Assembly (NCBI RefSeq): GCF_028473645.1
Contig: NZ_CP097269.1
Span: forward strand, 1,000,001-1,064,000
Direction: 5' to 3'
DNA length: 64,000 bases
Source of the DNA: Acidovorax sp. GBBC 1281
Lineage (GTDB): Bacteria; Pseudomonadota; Gammaproteobacteria; Burkholderiales; Burkholderiaceae_C
The notes under the pieces were generated by a model. That model worked only from the letters and a program-made list of their open reading frames with translations. It did not search any database and was not told where the DNA came from. Both the position numbers and the translations under genes were made by a program. Of the stretch, positions 8,721 through 21,834 are shown piece after piece. Numbering within the stretch: the stretch's first letter is position 1; every line of letters starts with the position of its first letter.

Positions 8721-10631
8721 ATGATCCGCACCTCCTCCACTCAAACACGGTTCACTCTCCTGATCTGCGGCTTCTTCCTGCTCCTGCTGCTGGGAACGTT
8801 CGCCGTCATTCAACTGTCCGTCACGCCAGACCTGTCCACCCTCGAAGGCAAGGTCGCCGCTGGCAATGTTGACCAGATTTCCGTGCGCATCAGCGAGCAG
8901 CTACGGCAGGTCGAGGCGCAATCGCGCAGCATCACCCAGACGGTGGCCCTGCTCGCCAGCGACCAGATCGACGTCCTGCAGCCCGGTCTGGTGGATCAAT
9001 ACGGCGACCCCAATGTGTTCGGCGGCGGCATCTGGCCCCTGCCCAACAAGCGGGAACCGGGGCGGGACAAGTTCAGCACCTTCTTTGCGCGCGATGCCAG
9101 CAACAAGCTGGTGGTGAACACCCATTGGAACTCGCCGGAATCGCTCAAATACTGGGAGCAGCCCTGGTATGAGAACGGCAAGACGGCGCCCAAGGGCCAG
9201 TGCAAGTGGGCCAAGGCCTACCAGGACGCCGCCAGCCCGCAGCCGCGCACCAACTGCGCCATGCCCATCTACAAGGGCGACGAGCTGTATGGCGTGTCCA
9301 CCATCGACGTGACGCTGGGCTTTTTCAACCGCCTCGTGGCGGACATGGAAAGCAGGATCCAGGGACAGATCCTGATCGTCGAGGGCGACGGCAAGATCGT
9401 CAGCAACAGCACGAAGATCCAGGGCAACGTCGTCTTGAAGAACGTCTCGGACATCGCGGCGAGCTCGCCCATGGCGGCGGAAATCCAGAAAATGCTGCCG
9501 ACCCTGCAAGCCAACGCGGCGGCCGAGAGTTCGTTCAAGGACAGCGAGGGGACCCAGGTGCTGTTTCTGAAACCCATTCCCGGCAGCCCCTGGTTCATCG
9601 CCACGGCCCTTCCGGCCTCGTTGCTGGCGGTCAACAGCCACCGCATCCTGACCAAGCTGGCCGCCGTGCAGGTGCCCATGGCCCTGGTGCTGCTGGGCCT
9701 GATGGTGATGGGCGTTCGCCTGTTCATGAAGCGCCTGGCCGTCCTCAAGGGCAACATCGACGCGCTCTCGGCCGGCGAGGCGGACCTGACGCGCCGCCTG
9801 CCCGAAACCGGCGGGGCGGAGTTCGGCGCGGTCGCGGCGAGCTTCAATGCCTTCATCGCCCGCCTGCAGGGCGTGGTGAGCCAGGTGGTCACGGGCGCAT
9901 CGTCGATTGCCTCGGCCTCCGGTGAAATCTCCAGCGGCAACCACGACCTTTCCGTGCGCACGGAGGAGCAGGCCGCGTTCCTGCAGGAAACGGCGGGCTC
10001 CATGGAACAGATCACCAGCACCGTCAAGCGCAACGCCGACAGCGCCAACCAGGCCAACCGCCTGGCCACCGATGCGTTCCAGGTGGCGTCCCGGGGCGGT
10101 CAGGTCATCGGCAACGTGGTCGAGACCATGGATTCGATCAGCACGTCTTCCAAGAAGGTGGTGGACATCATCGGGGTGATCGACGGCATCGCGTTTCAGA
10201 CCAACATCCTGGCGCTGAACGCCGCGGTCGAGGCGGCCCGCGCGGGCGAGCAGGGCCGCGGGTTCGCGGTGGTGGCCAGCGAGGTGCGCAGCCTGGCCCA
10301 GCGTTCGGCCGAAGCGGCCAAGGACATCAAGAACCTGATCGCGGACTCGGTCACCAAGGTGGAGTCCGGCAGCGCCCTGGTGGTGCAGGCCGGCACGACG
10401 ATGAGCGAGATCATCGCCACCAACACCAGCGTGGCCTCGATCATGGGCGAGATCATGGCCGCCAGCGTGGAGCAGAGCCGGGACATCGAGCGGGTGAACC
10501 AGGCCATCGCCCAGCTCGACACCACGACGCAGCAGAACGCGGCGCTGGTGGAGGAAGTGTCCGCCGCGGCGCGCTCCATGCAGGAGCAGACCGACCTGTT
10601 GCGGCAGGTGGTGGGGGCCTTCAAGGTGTGA
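8721..10631 (+). CDS. Methyl-accepting chemotaxis protein with periplasmic Cache domain
   Basis: About 636 residues. A first membrane helix (about 11-32) is followed by a periplasmic double-Cache-like ligand domain to about 300, with segments such as [10 protein letters not shown] and [21 protein letters not shown] second helix lies near 308-335 ([18 protein letters not shown]), then a HAMP region. The conserved signalling hairpin tip ([20 protein letters not shown]) is near 487-506. It ends GAFKV without the pentapeptide that tethers CheR/CheB in some receptors. A GTG at 8685 has a GGGGG element upstream, but that element would lie before the start of the predicted sigma-28 transcript, so ATG 8721 is preferred. 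The ligand is unknown. Confidence 0.92.
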   Translation: MIRTSSTQTRFTLLICGFFLLLLLGTFAVIQLSVTPDLSTLEGKVAAGNVDQISVRISEQLRQVEAQSRSITQTVALLASDQIDVLQPGLVDQYGDPNVFGGGIWPLPNKREPGRDKFSTFFARDASNKLVVNTHWNSPESLKYWEQPWYENGKTAPKGQCKWAKAYQDAASPQPRTNCAMPIYKGDELYGVSTIDVTLGFFNRLVADMESRIQGQILIVEGDGKIVSNSTKIQGNVVLKNVSDIAASSPMAAEIQKMLPTLQANAAAESSFKDSEGTQVLFLKPIPGSPWFIATALPASLLAVNSHRILTKLAAVQVPMALVLLGLMVMGVRLFMKRLAVLKGNIDALSAGEADLTRRLPETGGAEFGAVAASFNAFIARLQGVVSQVVTGASSIASASGEISSGNHDLSVRTEEQAAFLQETAGSMEQITSTVKRNADSANQANRLATDAFQVASRGGQVIGNVVETMDSISTSSKKVVDIIGVIDGIAFQTNILALNAAVEAARAGEQGRGFAVVASEVRSLAQRSAEAAKDIKNLIADSVTKVESGSALVVQAGTTMSEIIATNTSVASIMGEIMAASVEQSRDIERVNQAIAQLDTTTQQNAALVEEVSAAARSMQEQTDLLRQVVGAFKV

Positions 10632-10677
10632 CGGGAAGGCTTCGCTGCCGGCGCTGACATCGCCAGCGCATCCAGAC

Positions 10678-10713
10678 AATCCCCGCCGGTCTCGCGACCC
10701 GCGGGGATTTTTC
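10678..10713 (+). terminator. Rho-independent terminator after the chemoreceptor gene
   Basis: AATCCCCGC at 10678-10686 pairs with GCGGGGATT at 10701-10709 across a 14-base loop, followed by TTTTC. It lies about 50 bases after the stop codon. Confidence 0.75.
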
Positions 10714-10809
10714 TTGGGGGTCCACCGAGGCAGGAGGGGCTGCCGCCGGTTGCAGCGTCGGCATGTCGCCTGATTGCGACAAATTGCTTACAGATCGGCC
10801 ATCGATTTC

Positions 10810-10828
10810 TAGAATGGTAATCGTTATC
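10810..10828. promoter_or_regulatory. Fur box upstream of the TonB-dependent receptor gene
   Basis: AATGGTAATCGTTATC (10813-10828) matches 14 of 16 bases of the Fur consensus AATGATAATCATTATC. It ends 10 bases before the receptor start codon, so Fe-Fur bound here would block transcription or initiation. This predicts derepression of the receptor under iron limitation. Confidence 0.82.
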
Positions 10829-10838
10829 AATACTATTT

Positions 10839-12938
10839 ATGTTTGCCATGAAATTCATTGATCTGCGGGGCACGGCTTGCGTGGCCGCCGCCCTGGGGCT
10901 GGTGCCTTGGGCGCATGCACAGGGCGTGGGCGCCACGCTGTCCGAAGTGCGGGTGGATGCCAACGCCGAAAAGGAATCCGCCACCGGCCCCGTGGTGGGC
11001 TACCGCGCCCGCAACGCCACCACGGCCACCAAGACCGACACGCCGCTCAGCGAAACGCCGCAATCGGTCACCGTCATCACGCGCGACCAGATGGTCGACC
11101 AGGGCGCGACGACCTTCCAGGGGGCGCTGCTCTATGCCGCGGGCGTGCGCAGCGATGCCTACGGGCTGGACAGCCGCTCCGACAGCGTGCGCGTGCGCGG
11201 CAGCTATCCGGACATCTATCTCGATGGCCTGCGCCAGAGCTACAACTACTACACCAGCACCACGCCCGCGGAGCTGTGCACGCTGGAGCGCCTGGAGGTG
11301 CTGCGCGGCCCGTCGGGCATGTTGTTCGGCACCGGCACCGTGGCGGGCGTTGTCAACATGGTGAGCAAGCGCCCGCTGCAGGAGGCGCAGCGCGAAGTGG
11401 GCGTGCAGATCGGCAGCTGGAACCGCAAGCAGCTGCAGGCCGACCTGACCGGCCCGCTGACGGCCGATGGCCAGTGGTCGTACCGACTCGTGGCGCTGGC
11501 CCGCGACGCCGACACGCAGGTGGACCACGTGCCCGACGACCGCCGCCTGATCGCACCGTCGCTGATGTGGCGGCCCAATGCGGCGACGTCGTTGCTGCTC
11601 CAGGCGCACTGGCAGCAGGACCGGTCGGGCAGCACCTCGCAGTTCCTGCCCTGGTCGGGCACCTTGCTTCCCAATCCCAACGGCCAGTTGCCCACCAGCC
11701 GGTTCATCGGCGAGCCGGGCGACTACTACGACACCGATCGGCAATCCATCGGCTACCAGTTCGAACACCGTTTCAACGATGCCTGGACGGCACGCCAGAA
11801 CCTGCGCTGGGCCCGCAACGAGAACCGGGGCGGCTACCACTACGCGGATTTCTTCACCAGTCCGGGCGGCTGGGGCGCCGACCCGGTCAACCAGCGCCTG
11901 ATCGGCCGGCTGTACGGGCAGAACGTGACGCGCACGCGCATGGCCGCGGTCGACACCAACCTGCTGGGCCGGCTCACCACGGGCACCGTGCAGCACCAGC
12001 TGCTGCTGGGCCTCGACTGGAATCGCCAGTCGGAGGACAAGGCGGAATCCGGCGATGCCTACGATTCGCCCATCGACGCGTTCGCGCCGGTGTACAGCGG
12101 GCGGACCGACCGGCCGCTCACCGCACAGCCTCGGAATGTGCAGCGCCAGACCGGTATTTATGTGCAGGACCAGATGAAGTGGGACCGATGGATCTTCATC
12201 GCCGGCCTGCGCCATGACCGCGTGGCGAATGCCCTGGCCGGCTCGGCCGATGACCGCACCAGCGACACCACCAAGCGCCTGGGCGTGATGTACCAACTGG
12301 CCGGCGGCTGGACGCCGTACATCAGCTATGCGGAGTCGTTCAGCCCGGTGAGCGGCACGAACACCTCGGGGGCCCGCTTCAAGCCGCTGCAAGGCGAGCA
12401 GATCGAAGTGGGGGTGAAGTACCTGCCCGAAGGCGGCGCGACCTCGTTCACCGCCTCGGTGTACGACCTGAAGGAAAAGAACCAGAAGGTCACCGATCCG
12501 ACCAATCCGATGAACACGCTGCAGGCCGGCCAGACCCGCAACAAGGGGCTGGAACTGGAACTGAAGACCCGCGTGACCACCGCGTTCGATCTGATCGCCC
12601 ACTACAACTACACCGACGTGGATCCGACCCTGGAAGGACTGCCCCGCAACCAGGCGGCGATGTGGGGCCTGTATCGATTTTCCGTCGCGGGAATTCGCGG
12701 CTTCTCGGCCGGGGCCGGGGTGCGGTACCTCTCCGCGTTCCGCGATGGTTCCGGCCCGCGCATTCCGTCCTCGCTCGTCGGAGATGCGCTGCTGGCCTAT
12801 GACAGCCAGGCATGGCGCTACGCGCTCAACATCAACAACGTGGCCGACAAGCAGTACATGAGCACCTGCCTGTCGCGCGGCGATTGCTGGTGGGCACCCC
12901 GGCGCAACGTGGTGCTGAGCGCGACCTACCGTTTCTGA
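10839..12938 (+). CDS. TonB-dependent siderophore receptor
   Basis: 699-residue outer-membrane receptor of the ferric-siderophore (FhuA/FpvA-like) class. The signal peptide (about residues 1-27, ending PWAHAQ) is followed by a plug domain with TDTPLSETPQSVTVITRDQM and the segment LERLEVLRGPSGMLFGTGT. A long barrel region follows and ends in the aromatic outer-membrane signature SATYRF. There is no FecA-type N-terminal signalling domain, so it probably does not control its own sigma factor. An alternative ATG at 10848 (MKFIDLRG) would give a more compact signal peptide. A Fur box lies just upstream. No siderophore biosynthesis genes are nearby, so uptake of a foreign siderophore is possible. 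The ligand is unknown. Confidence 0.93.
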   Translation: MFAMKFIDLRGTACVAAALGLVPWAHAQGVGATLSEVRVDANAEKESATGPVVGYRARNATTATKTDTPLSETPQSVTVITRDQMVDQGATTFQGALLYAAGVRSDAYGLDSRSDSVRVRGSYPDIYLDGLRQSYNYYTSTTPAELCTLERLEVLRGPSGMLFGTGTVAGVVNMVSKRPLQEAQREVGVQIGSWNRKQLQADLTGPLTADGQWSYRLVALARDADTQVDHVPDDRRLIAPSLMWRPNAATSLLLQAHWQQDRSGSTSQFLPWSGTLLPNPNGQLPTSRFIGEPGDYYDTDRQSIGYQFEHRFNDAWTARQNLRWARNENRGGYHYADFFTSPGGWGADPVNQRLIGRLYGQNVTRTRMAAVDTNLLGRLTTGTVQHQLLLGLDWNRQSEDKAESGDAYDSPIDAFAPVYSGRTDRPLTAQPRNVQRQTGIYVQDQMKWDRWIFIAGLRHDRVANALAGSADDRTSDTTKRLGVMYQLAGGWTPYISYAESFSPVSGTNTSGARFKPLQGEQIEVGVKYLPEGGATSFTASVYDLKEKNQKVTDPTNPMNTLQAGQTRNKGLELELKTRVTTAFDLIAHYNYTDVDPTLEGLPRNQAAMWGLYRFSVAGIRGFSAGAGVRYLSAFRDGSGPRIPSSLVGDALLAYDSQAWRYALNINNVADKQYMSTCLSRGDCWWAPRRNVVLSATYRF

Positions 12939-12982
12939 GCGGCCCATCGATCCTGCGGGCCGTACCCACGGCCCCGCCAAAG

Positions 12983-13018
12983 AAAAACCCCGCAGGCCTT
13001 GCAGCCTGCGGGGTTTTT
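12983..13018. terminator. Bidirectional terminator between the receptor gene and groEL
   Basis: A perfect 10-bp stem, CCCCGCAGGC (12988-12997) and GCCTGCGGGG (13004-13013), has a 6-base loop, with AAAAA before and TTTTTT after. It can end transcripts arriving from both converging genes. Confidence 0.9.
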
Positions 13019-13066
13019 TGATGGAGCAGCCGGGCGGGAGTGCATCCCGTCCGGTGCGGCCGGCAA

Positions 13067-14734
<1,668 letters not shown>

Positions 14735-14771
14735 TCAGTAAACAGGATGTTCGGGAAAAGGGCCGGAAGGC

Positions 14772-15062
14772 TTACTTTTCGACGACTGCGAACAGGTCGT
14801 CTTCCTTCATCACCAGCAACTCGTCGCCCTTGACCTTGACGGTCTGGCCAGAGTACTTGCCGAACAGAACGCGGTCGCCGACCTTCACGTTCAGAGCGAT
14901 CAGTTCGCCCTTGTCGTTCTTCTTGCCGGGACCGACGGCCAGCACTTCACCTTGATCGGGCTTTTCAGCGGCGTTGTCGGGGATCACGATGCCGGAAGCG
15001 GTCGTGGTTTCGCTTTCAATGCGCTTGACGATCACGCGATCGTGCAGGGGGCGAAGGTTCAT
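14772..15062 (-). CDS. groES: Co-chaperonin GroES
   Basis: 96 residues, the standard size, with the start [14 protein letters not shown] and family motifs [18 protein letters not shown] and the C-terminal [16 protein letters not shown]. The heptamer caps the GroEL chamber. A GGAGAG ribosome site precedes the ATG. It is the first gene of groESL, with a CIRCE operator and RpoH-type promoter upstream at 15158-15212. Confidence 0.99.
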   Translation of the reverse strand: MNLRPLHDRVIVKRIESETTTASGIVIPDNAAEKPDQGEVLAVGPGKKNDKGELIALNVKVGDRVLFGKYSGQTVKVKGDELLVMKEDDLFAVVEK

Positions 15063-15157
15063 TGCATCTCTCCTGGTTCAAAAAAGGATTGCGACATCAA
15101 CAACACGCCCGCAGGGTGCGGGCGCTTTCTGACTTCAGCGGCCCGGCGCCAGGGTTG

Positions 15158-15184
15158 CTAGCACTCGGTCGCGTCGAGTGCTAA
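15158..15184. promoter_or_regulatory. CIRCE operator (HrcA binding site) upstream of groES
   Basis: CTAGCACTC, nine spacer bases, GAGTGCTAA. This matches the CIRCE consensus TTAGCACTC-N9-GAGTGCTAA with one mismatch in the left arm. It lies directly after the predicted RpoH -10 element, so HrcA binding would cover the transcription start. Confidence 0.93.
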
Positions 15185-15185
15185 T

Positions 15186-15212
15186 GATACGGGCATTCTT
15201 TTGCATTTCAAG
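15186..15212 (-). promoter_or_regulatory. Predicted RpoH (sigma-32) promoter for groESL
   Basis: On the minus strand, CTTGAA (15212-15207), 13 spacer bases, then CCCGTATC (15193-15186). This fits the heat-shock consensus CTTGAA-N13/14-CCCCATNT with few mismatches. It abuts the CIRCE element, giving positive RpoH and negative HrcA control of the same promoter. Confidence 0.75.
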
Positions 15213-15397
15213 AGGGTGGTCAGCCGTGGGAGCGCGGCGCAGCATTCGGAAGGACGGCGGCTGAGGGGAGGATGGGGTGTGCACCTACAATACCGACCTC
15301 CTGCAATCCGCTTGGGGCCTCCCAAGCAGGTGCCGTTCTCGGCGGTGCTCTCCATCAAACGCCCGATGCGGGTCAGATCCATAGATTCGGAAGTCCA

Positions 15398-15769
15398 ATG
15401 GCGTCTTTGCAAGCAACCACCGCGCTGATGGGCATCGGCCTGGCGGTGCTGATCCTTTACCTGATCCGCAGGGATCACCTGTATCTGATGCACGGCCTGT
15501 TCTGGGTGGTGGTGGCTGGGGCCGCTGCCTTGCTGGGGGCCTGGCCGGGGTTGATCGATCGTCTGGCCAAGCTGCTGGGCATCAGCTATCCCCCCGCGTT
15601 GCTGCTGCTGCTGGCCAGCATGGTGCTGCTGGTGAAGTCGTTGCACACCGACATGGTGAACACCCGCATCGAGAGGGATGTCCGCCGGTTGAACCAGCGG
15701 CTGGCCCTGTTGCAAGCCGACAATGAAAGCCTGCGCGCGCGCGTGATGGGCGATGGAACGCAGCCATGA
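15398..15769 (+). CDS. DUF2304 family small membrane protein
   Basis: 123 residues with three hydrophobic segments (about 5-22, 29-47 and 63-82), then a charged, helical C-terminus (TRIERDVRRLNQRLALLQAD) that looks like a short coiled coil. DUF2304 proteins often sit beside polysaccharide glycosyltransferase genes; their biochemical role is not established. ATG 15398 (MASLQATTALMG) is chosen because the membrane segment follows directly; the longer in-frame start at 15272 would add 42 residues without resemblance. The stop overlaps the manC start by ATGA, which makes this the first gene of the polysaccharide locus. Confidence 0.8.
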   Translation: MASLQATTALMGIGLAVLILYLIRRDHLYLMHGLFWVVVAGAAALLGAWPGLIDRLAKLLGISYPPALLLLLASMVLLVKSLHTDMVNTRIERDVRRLNQRLALLQADNESLRARVMGDGTQP

Positions 15770-17250
15770 CCTTGGCGCGGCCGTTGTTGCCGGTCATCCT
15801 GTGCGGCGGGGCGGGCACGCGTTTGTGGCCCCTGTCGCGGGAGGCCTATCCCAAGCAGTTTCTGGCGTTGGCCGGCGCCAGCACCATGCTTCAGGACACG
15901 GCACTGAGGCTGAAGGGGTGGGCGCCGGAGATCGGCGTCGCGCCTGATCCCATCCTCGTCTGCAACACCGAGCACCGTTTCATCGCTGCCAGCCAGTTGC
16001 TGGCAGTCGGCATTCGCAAGGCACGTGTGCTGCTGGAGCCAGAGGGTCGCAACACCGCGCCCGCACTGACGCTGGCCGCCTTGCAGGCATGCGCCGGGGG
16101 CGACGATCCCATCATGCTGGCCATGCCGGCCGATCACGTGGTGAAGGATCTGCCCGCGTTTCACGCCGCGGTCCGGCGAGCCCATTCCATGGCCTTGTCG
16201 GGCGGACTGGTGACGTTCGGCGTCGTGCCGGACCGGCCGGAAACCGGCTACGGCTACATCCAGTGCCATGCGGCGGGCCCGGAGGGGGCGGACATCCACC
16301 GCATCGCCAGCTTTGCCGAGAAGCCCGATGCCGCGACCGCGCAGCGCTATCTGGACGCGGGCGATTATTTCTGGAACAGCGGCCTTTTCATGGTGCGCGC
16401 CAGCCAGTGGTTGGACGCCATCCGCGCTTGCCGCCCCGACATCCTCCAGGCTTGCGAGGCCGCGATGGAGGGGGCGCAGCGCGATCTCGATTTCATCCGG
16501 CCTGACGCGGCGGCCTTCCAGGCCTGCCCTTCGGATTCCATCGACTACGCCGTGATGGAACGGCTGCCGCTGATGCCGGAGATCGGCATCCCCACGTTCG
16601 CGGTCGCGCTGCAGGCCGGCTGGTCCGACCTGGGCGCCTGGGATGCCCTGTGGGGCGTGCTGCCGCGGGACAGCGAAGGCAACGCCACCGTCGGCGATGC
16701 CCTGCTGGAAGACAGCCAGAACACGCTGCTGATGTCCACCCACCGGCTCGTGGCCGGCGTGGGGCTCGACCACATCGTGGTCGTAGAAACACCCGATGCG
16801 GTCCTCGTGGCCGACAAGCGCCGTACCCAGGACGTCAAGCACATCGTGGCCCGGCTGAAGCAGGCAGGGCATGCGCTGGCCCACCACCACCGGAAGGTAC
16901 ACCGGCCGTGGGGCTGGTACGACGCCGTCGACAGCGGCGAACGCTTTCAGGTCAAGCGCATCGTGGTGAACCCGGGCGCGCGCCTGAGCATGCAGATGCA
17001 CTACCACCGCGCCGAGCATTGGGTGGTGGTGCGGGGCACCGCCGAGATCACCAATGGCGACGACACCTATCTGCTGGCACAGAACGAGTCCACGTTCATT
17101 CCGGTGGGCCGCCGTCATCGGCTGGCCAATCCGGGCAAGACGCCTCTCGAAATCATCGAGGTTCAGTCGGGCGACTATCTGGGCGAGGACGACATCGTCC
17201 GGTTCGACGACATCTACGGGCGCTCTACCGGTGCCGAAGGCGTTTCATGA
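15766..17250 (+). CDS. manC: Mannose-1-phosphate guanylyltransferase / mannose-6-phosphate isomerase (ManC/AlgA type)
   Basis: 494 residues, the length of the bifunctional family. The N-terminal nucleotidyltransferase has the pyrophosphorylase motif LCGGAGTRLWPLSREAYPKQ and FAEKPD later. The C-terminal cupin (about residues 375-485) carries the metal-ligand pattern MQMHYHRAEHWVVV and supports isomerase activity. It makes GDP-mannose for polysaccharide synthesis. It is coupled to the DUF2304 gene by an ATGA overlap. No phosphomannomutase or GDP-mannose-modifying enzyme lies in this window, so mannose itself may be the sugar used here. Confidence 0.95.
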   Translation: MTLARPLLPVILCGGAGTRLWPLSREAYPKQFLALAGASTMLQDTALRLKGWAPEIGVAPDPILVCNTEHRFIAASQLLAVGIRKARVLLEPEGRNTAPALTLAALQACAGGDDPIMLAMPADHVVKDLPAFHAAVRRAHSMALSGGLVTFGVVPDRPETGYGYIQCHAAGPEGADIHRIASFAEKPDAATAQRYLDAGDYFWNSGLFMVRASQWLDAIRACRPDILQACEAAMEGAQRDLDFIRPDAAAFQACPSDSIDYAVMERLPLMPEIGIPTFAVALQAGWSDLGAWDALWGVLPRDSEGNATVGDALLEDSQNTLLMSTHRLVAGVGLDHIVVVETPDAVLVADKRRTQDVKHIVARLKQAGHALAHHHRKVHRPWGWYDAVDSGERFQVKRIVVNPGARLSMQMHYHRAEHWVVVRGTAEITNGDDTYLLAQNESTFIPVGRRHRLANPGKTPLEIIEVQSGDYLGEDDIVRFDDIYGRSTGAEGVS

Positions 17251-17367
17251 GGGATTGGATTGCCTTTGCGACCGGCGTGACGATTGCCAGGCCCGCGCGC
17301 GCATTTCCCGGCATGCGAGCAGTGCGGCGCCCGCATTTGACTCTCTCTATTCTTCCAACATAACAAC

Positions 17368-19634
<2,267 letters not shown>

Positions 19635-19638
19635 GAGC

Positions 19639-20454
19639 ATGCAAGCTTCTGGTTTGAAGCCGCTTTCCCAGTTCGAATTGCTGGTCGGGGATGTGCGGGG
19701 CGCGCTCAAGCTTTGGCGCTTCTGGCTGCATCTGGGATTGGAAGACATCCTCAAGCAGTACCGCCGCTCGTTTCTCGGACCCGTGTGGATATCGATCAAC
19801 ACGGCTATTTTCATCGGCGCATTCGGCTTGATCGGATCGCAGGTCTTCAAGATAGATATCCAGACGTACCTGCCATTCTTCTGTGTCAGCCATGTTCTGT
19901 TTTTGTTTATCTCACAGTGCATTTCCGACAGTTGCCAGACGTTTATTGGCTCCAGCGCATTCCTGAAACAAACACCTTATCCCAAGACTGCATTCGGTTT
20001 GCGAGTCATATGGCGCAACCTGTTGATGATGGGGCACAACATTCCGATTGCCTTGATCGTTCTTCTGGCGTTTGGGCGCCTGGACGATGTGAGGCCCATC
20101 CCATTTTTGCTCGGGCTCGCATTCACGGTGTTGTGCGCGGTACTCGTTTCCTGCATCCTGGGTGCCCTGTGCGCGCGTTTTCGCGACATACCCATGATTG
20201 TCACGAGCTTGATGCAGATTGCGATGTTTCTCACGCCGGTCATGTGGCAGGCATCGCAACTCAGTGAGCGGGCCCAATTGATCGTGCACGTCAATCCTTT
20301 GGCTGCGTTTCTTGACTTGGTGAGGGCCCCCGTTTTAGGCGAATCCGTCAATCCCTACAGCTATCTGATGGCCGGTGCCACCTTTCTCGCATTGCTGTTG
20401 GCATTTTTCACCGTGTTTTTGCAGAGCCGTCGCAGGCTTGTGTATTGGCTCTGA
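19639..20454 (+). CDS. wzm: Polysaccharide ABC transporter permease (Wzm-like, ABC-2 type)
   Basis: 271 residues, six hydrophobic segments, ABC-2 family. The cytoplasmic N-terminus and first segments (QYRRSFLGPVWISINTAIFIG) have the RRSFLGPxW pattern typical of polysaccharide and O-antigen exporters. It forms the inner-membrane channel that exports an undecaprenyl-linked polymer. ATG 19639 lies four bases after the preceding stop. The ATPase gene starts two bases after this stop. From here the DNA is less GC-rich than the flanks. Confidence 0.92.
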   Translation: MQASGLKPLSQFELLVGDVRGALKLWRFWLHLGLEDILKQYRRSFLGPVWISINTAIFIGAFGLIGSQVFKIDIQTYLPFFCVSHVLFLFISQCISDSCQTFIGSSAFLKQTPYPKTAFGLRVIWRNLLMMGHNIPIALIVLLAFGRLDDVRPIPFLLGLAFTVLCAVLVSCILGALCARFRDIPMIVTSLMQIAMFLTPVMWQASQLSERAQLIVHVNPLAAFLDLVRAPVLGESVNPYSYLMAGATFLALLLAFFTVFLQSRRRLVYWL

Positions 20455-20456
20455 TC

Positions 20457-21206
20457 ATGGCAAGCATCGAACTGGAGCGAGTCAATGTCGACTTCCCGCT
20501 GTTTTCATCACGCTCACGCGGATTGCTGAACACTCTGCTCGGCAAGGCCCAAGGGCACCGGGGACGAATCGAAGACATCGGGCATGGCGCAATCGCAGTG
20601 CGTGCACTGCGAGACATCACGCTGTCTCTCAAGGATGGGGATCGGATGGGCCTGATCGGCCGCAACGGGGCTGGCAAGTCCACCATGCTGCGGGTGCTGT
20701 CCAGCGTGTATGAACCCACCTCTGGCGTGATGAGGGCGGATGGCCACATCTCTTCCCTGATTGACCTGATGTTGGGCATGGATCCCGATGCCAGTGGCTA
20801 CGAGTTCATTGCCACACGGTGCGTCGTGATGGGAATTGGCAGCAAAGAAGCCAAGGACCTGGTCCCCGATATAGAGGAGTTCACAGAACTGGGCGACTAC
20901 CTGCATCTGCCCGTGCGCACGTACTCTTCCGGAATGATGCTTCGTCTCGCCTTCGCAGTGTCGACAGCCGTCGCGCCCGATATCTTGCTGATGGACGAGA
21001 TGATTGGGGTGGGCGACGCGCAATTCATTGATAAGGCACGTATTCGGCTGGAAAACATGATGAGCAAGGTCAAGATCCTAGTACTTGCTTCACACAACGA
21101 CTCGATCTTGAAAACGTTCTGCAATACAGGGATATGGCTCAACGAGGGCCAGATCCGCATGCAGGGAAGTATCGAAGACTGTCTGGCTGCCTATCACGGC
21201 AACTAG
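20457..21206 (+). CDS. wzt: Polysaccharide ABC transporter ATP-binding protein (Wzt-like, short form)
   Basis: 249 residues. Walker [10 protein letters not shown] lies near residues 67-75, the signature region [17 protein letters not shown] near 157 and Walker [14 protein letters not shown] after it, the characteristic form of Wzt/KpsT-type ATPases. It stops soon after the nucleotide-binding domain, so it lacks the C-terminal carbohydrate-recognition domain of Wzt proteins that read a chain-terminating cap. Export would then not depend on a recognised non-reducing-end modification. ATG 20457 is two bases after the wzm stop. Confidence 0.92.
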   Translation: MASIELERVNVDFPLFSSRSRGLLNTLLGKAQGHRGRIEDIGHGAIAVRALRDITLSLKDGDRMGLIGRNGAGKSTMLRVLSSVYEPTSGVMRADGHISSLIDLMLGMDPDASGYEFIATRCVVMGIGSKEAKDLVPDIEEFTELGDYLHLPVRTYSSGMMLRLAFAVSTAVAPDILLMDEMIGVGDAQFIDKARIRLENMMSKVKILVLASHNDSILKTFCNTGIWLNEGQIRMQGSIEDCLAAYHGN

Positions 21207-21225
21207 CTTCATTATTTTGGGCAGC

Positions 21226-21810
21226 ATGAGCGAAAAATCCTATACCGCACACCCGACGTCGATCGTCGATGCAGGGGCGCAAATTGGCGCGGGGACCCGC
21301 ATCTGGCACTGGGTGCATATCTCAGCGGGGGCGCGGATTGGCCTTTCTTGCTCTTTCGGGCAGAACGTCTATGTCGGCAATGACGTGATGATCGGCAACA
21401 ACGTCAAGGTTCAGAACAATGTCAGTGTCTACGATGCGGTCACGCTGGAAGACGATGTTTTCTGCGGGCCCAGCGTTGTTTTCACCAATGTGTACAACCC
21501 TCGCAGCAGCGTCGTGCGTAAAAACGAGTACAGGCGAACCCAGGTTTGCAAGGGGGCCACGCTCGGTGCCAATGCAACCGTGGTATGCGGAACCACCATT
21601 GGTGCCCACGCATTCGTCGGCGCTGGTGCGGTGATCACACGCGACGTCAAGGCCTATGCACTGGTTGCAGGCGTGCCTGCTCGGCAAATCGGATGGATGA
21701 GCGAACACGGGGAGCGTCTCGATCTTCCCTTGACTGGAGACGCGCAAGCACATTGTCCGCAAACCGGTCATTTATATCGTTTGATCGATGGTGAGCTGCA
21801 GCGAGTTTGA
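21226..21810 (+). CDS. Sugar-nucleotide N-acetyltransferase, left-handed beta-helix (WlbB/WbpD-like)
   Basis: 194 residues with repeated hexapeptides ([47 protein letters not shown]) that form a left-handed beta helix. The N-terminal pattern, the [15 protein letters not shown] loop and the end [17 protein letters not shown] match WlbB/WbpD, which acetylates the 3-amino group of UDP-GlcNAc(3NH2)A with acetyl-CoA. The aminotransferase that makes its substrate is the next gene. ATG 21226 is used; an in-frame TTG at 21217 is less likely. Confidence 0.92.
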   Translation: MSEKSYTAHPTSIVDAGAQIGAGTRIWHWVHISAGARIGLSCSFGQNVYVGNDVMIGNNVKVQNNVSVYDAVTLEDDVFCGPSVVFTNVYNPRSSVVRKNEYRRTQVCKGATLGANATVVCGTTIGAHAFVGAGAVITRDVKAYALVAGVPARQIGWMSEHGERLDLPLTGDAQAHCPQTGHLYRLIDGELQRV

Positions 21811-21834
21811 TCCCCACCATCGCATGGAGTTGTA

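Noticed and set aside
10833..12980. Long minus-strand open frame opposite the TonB-dependent receptor
   Set aside because: Antisense shadow of a clear receptor gene; composition is biased and no motif is found.
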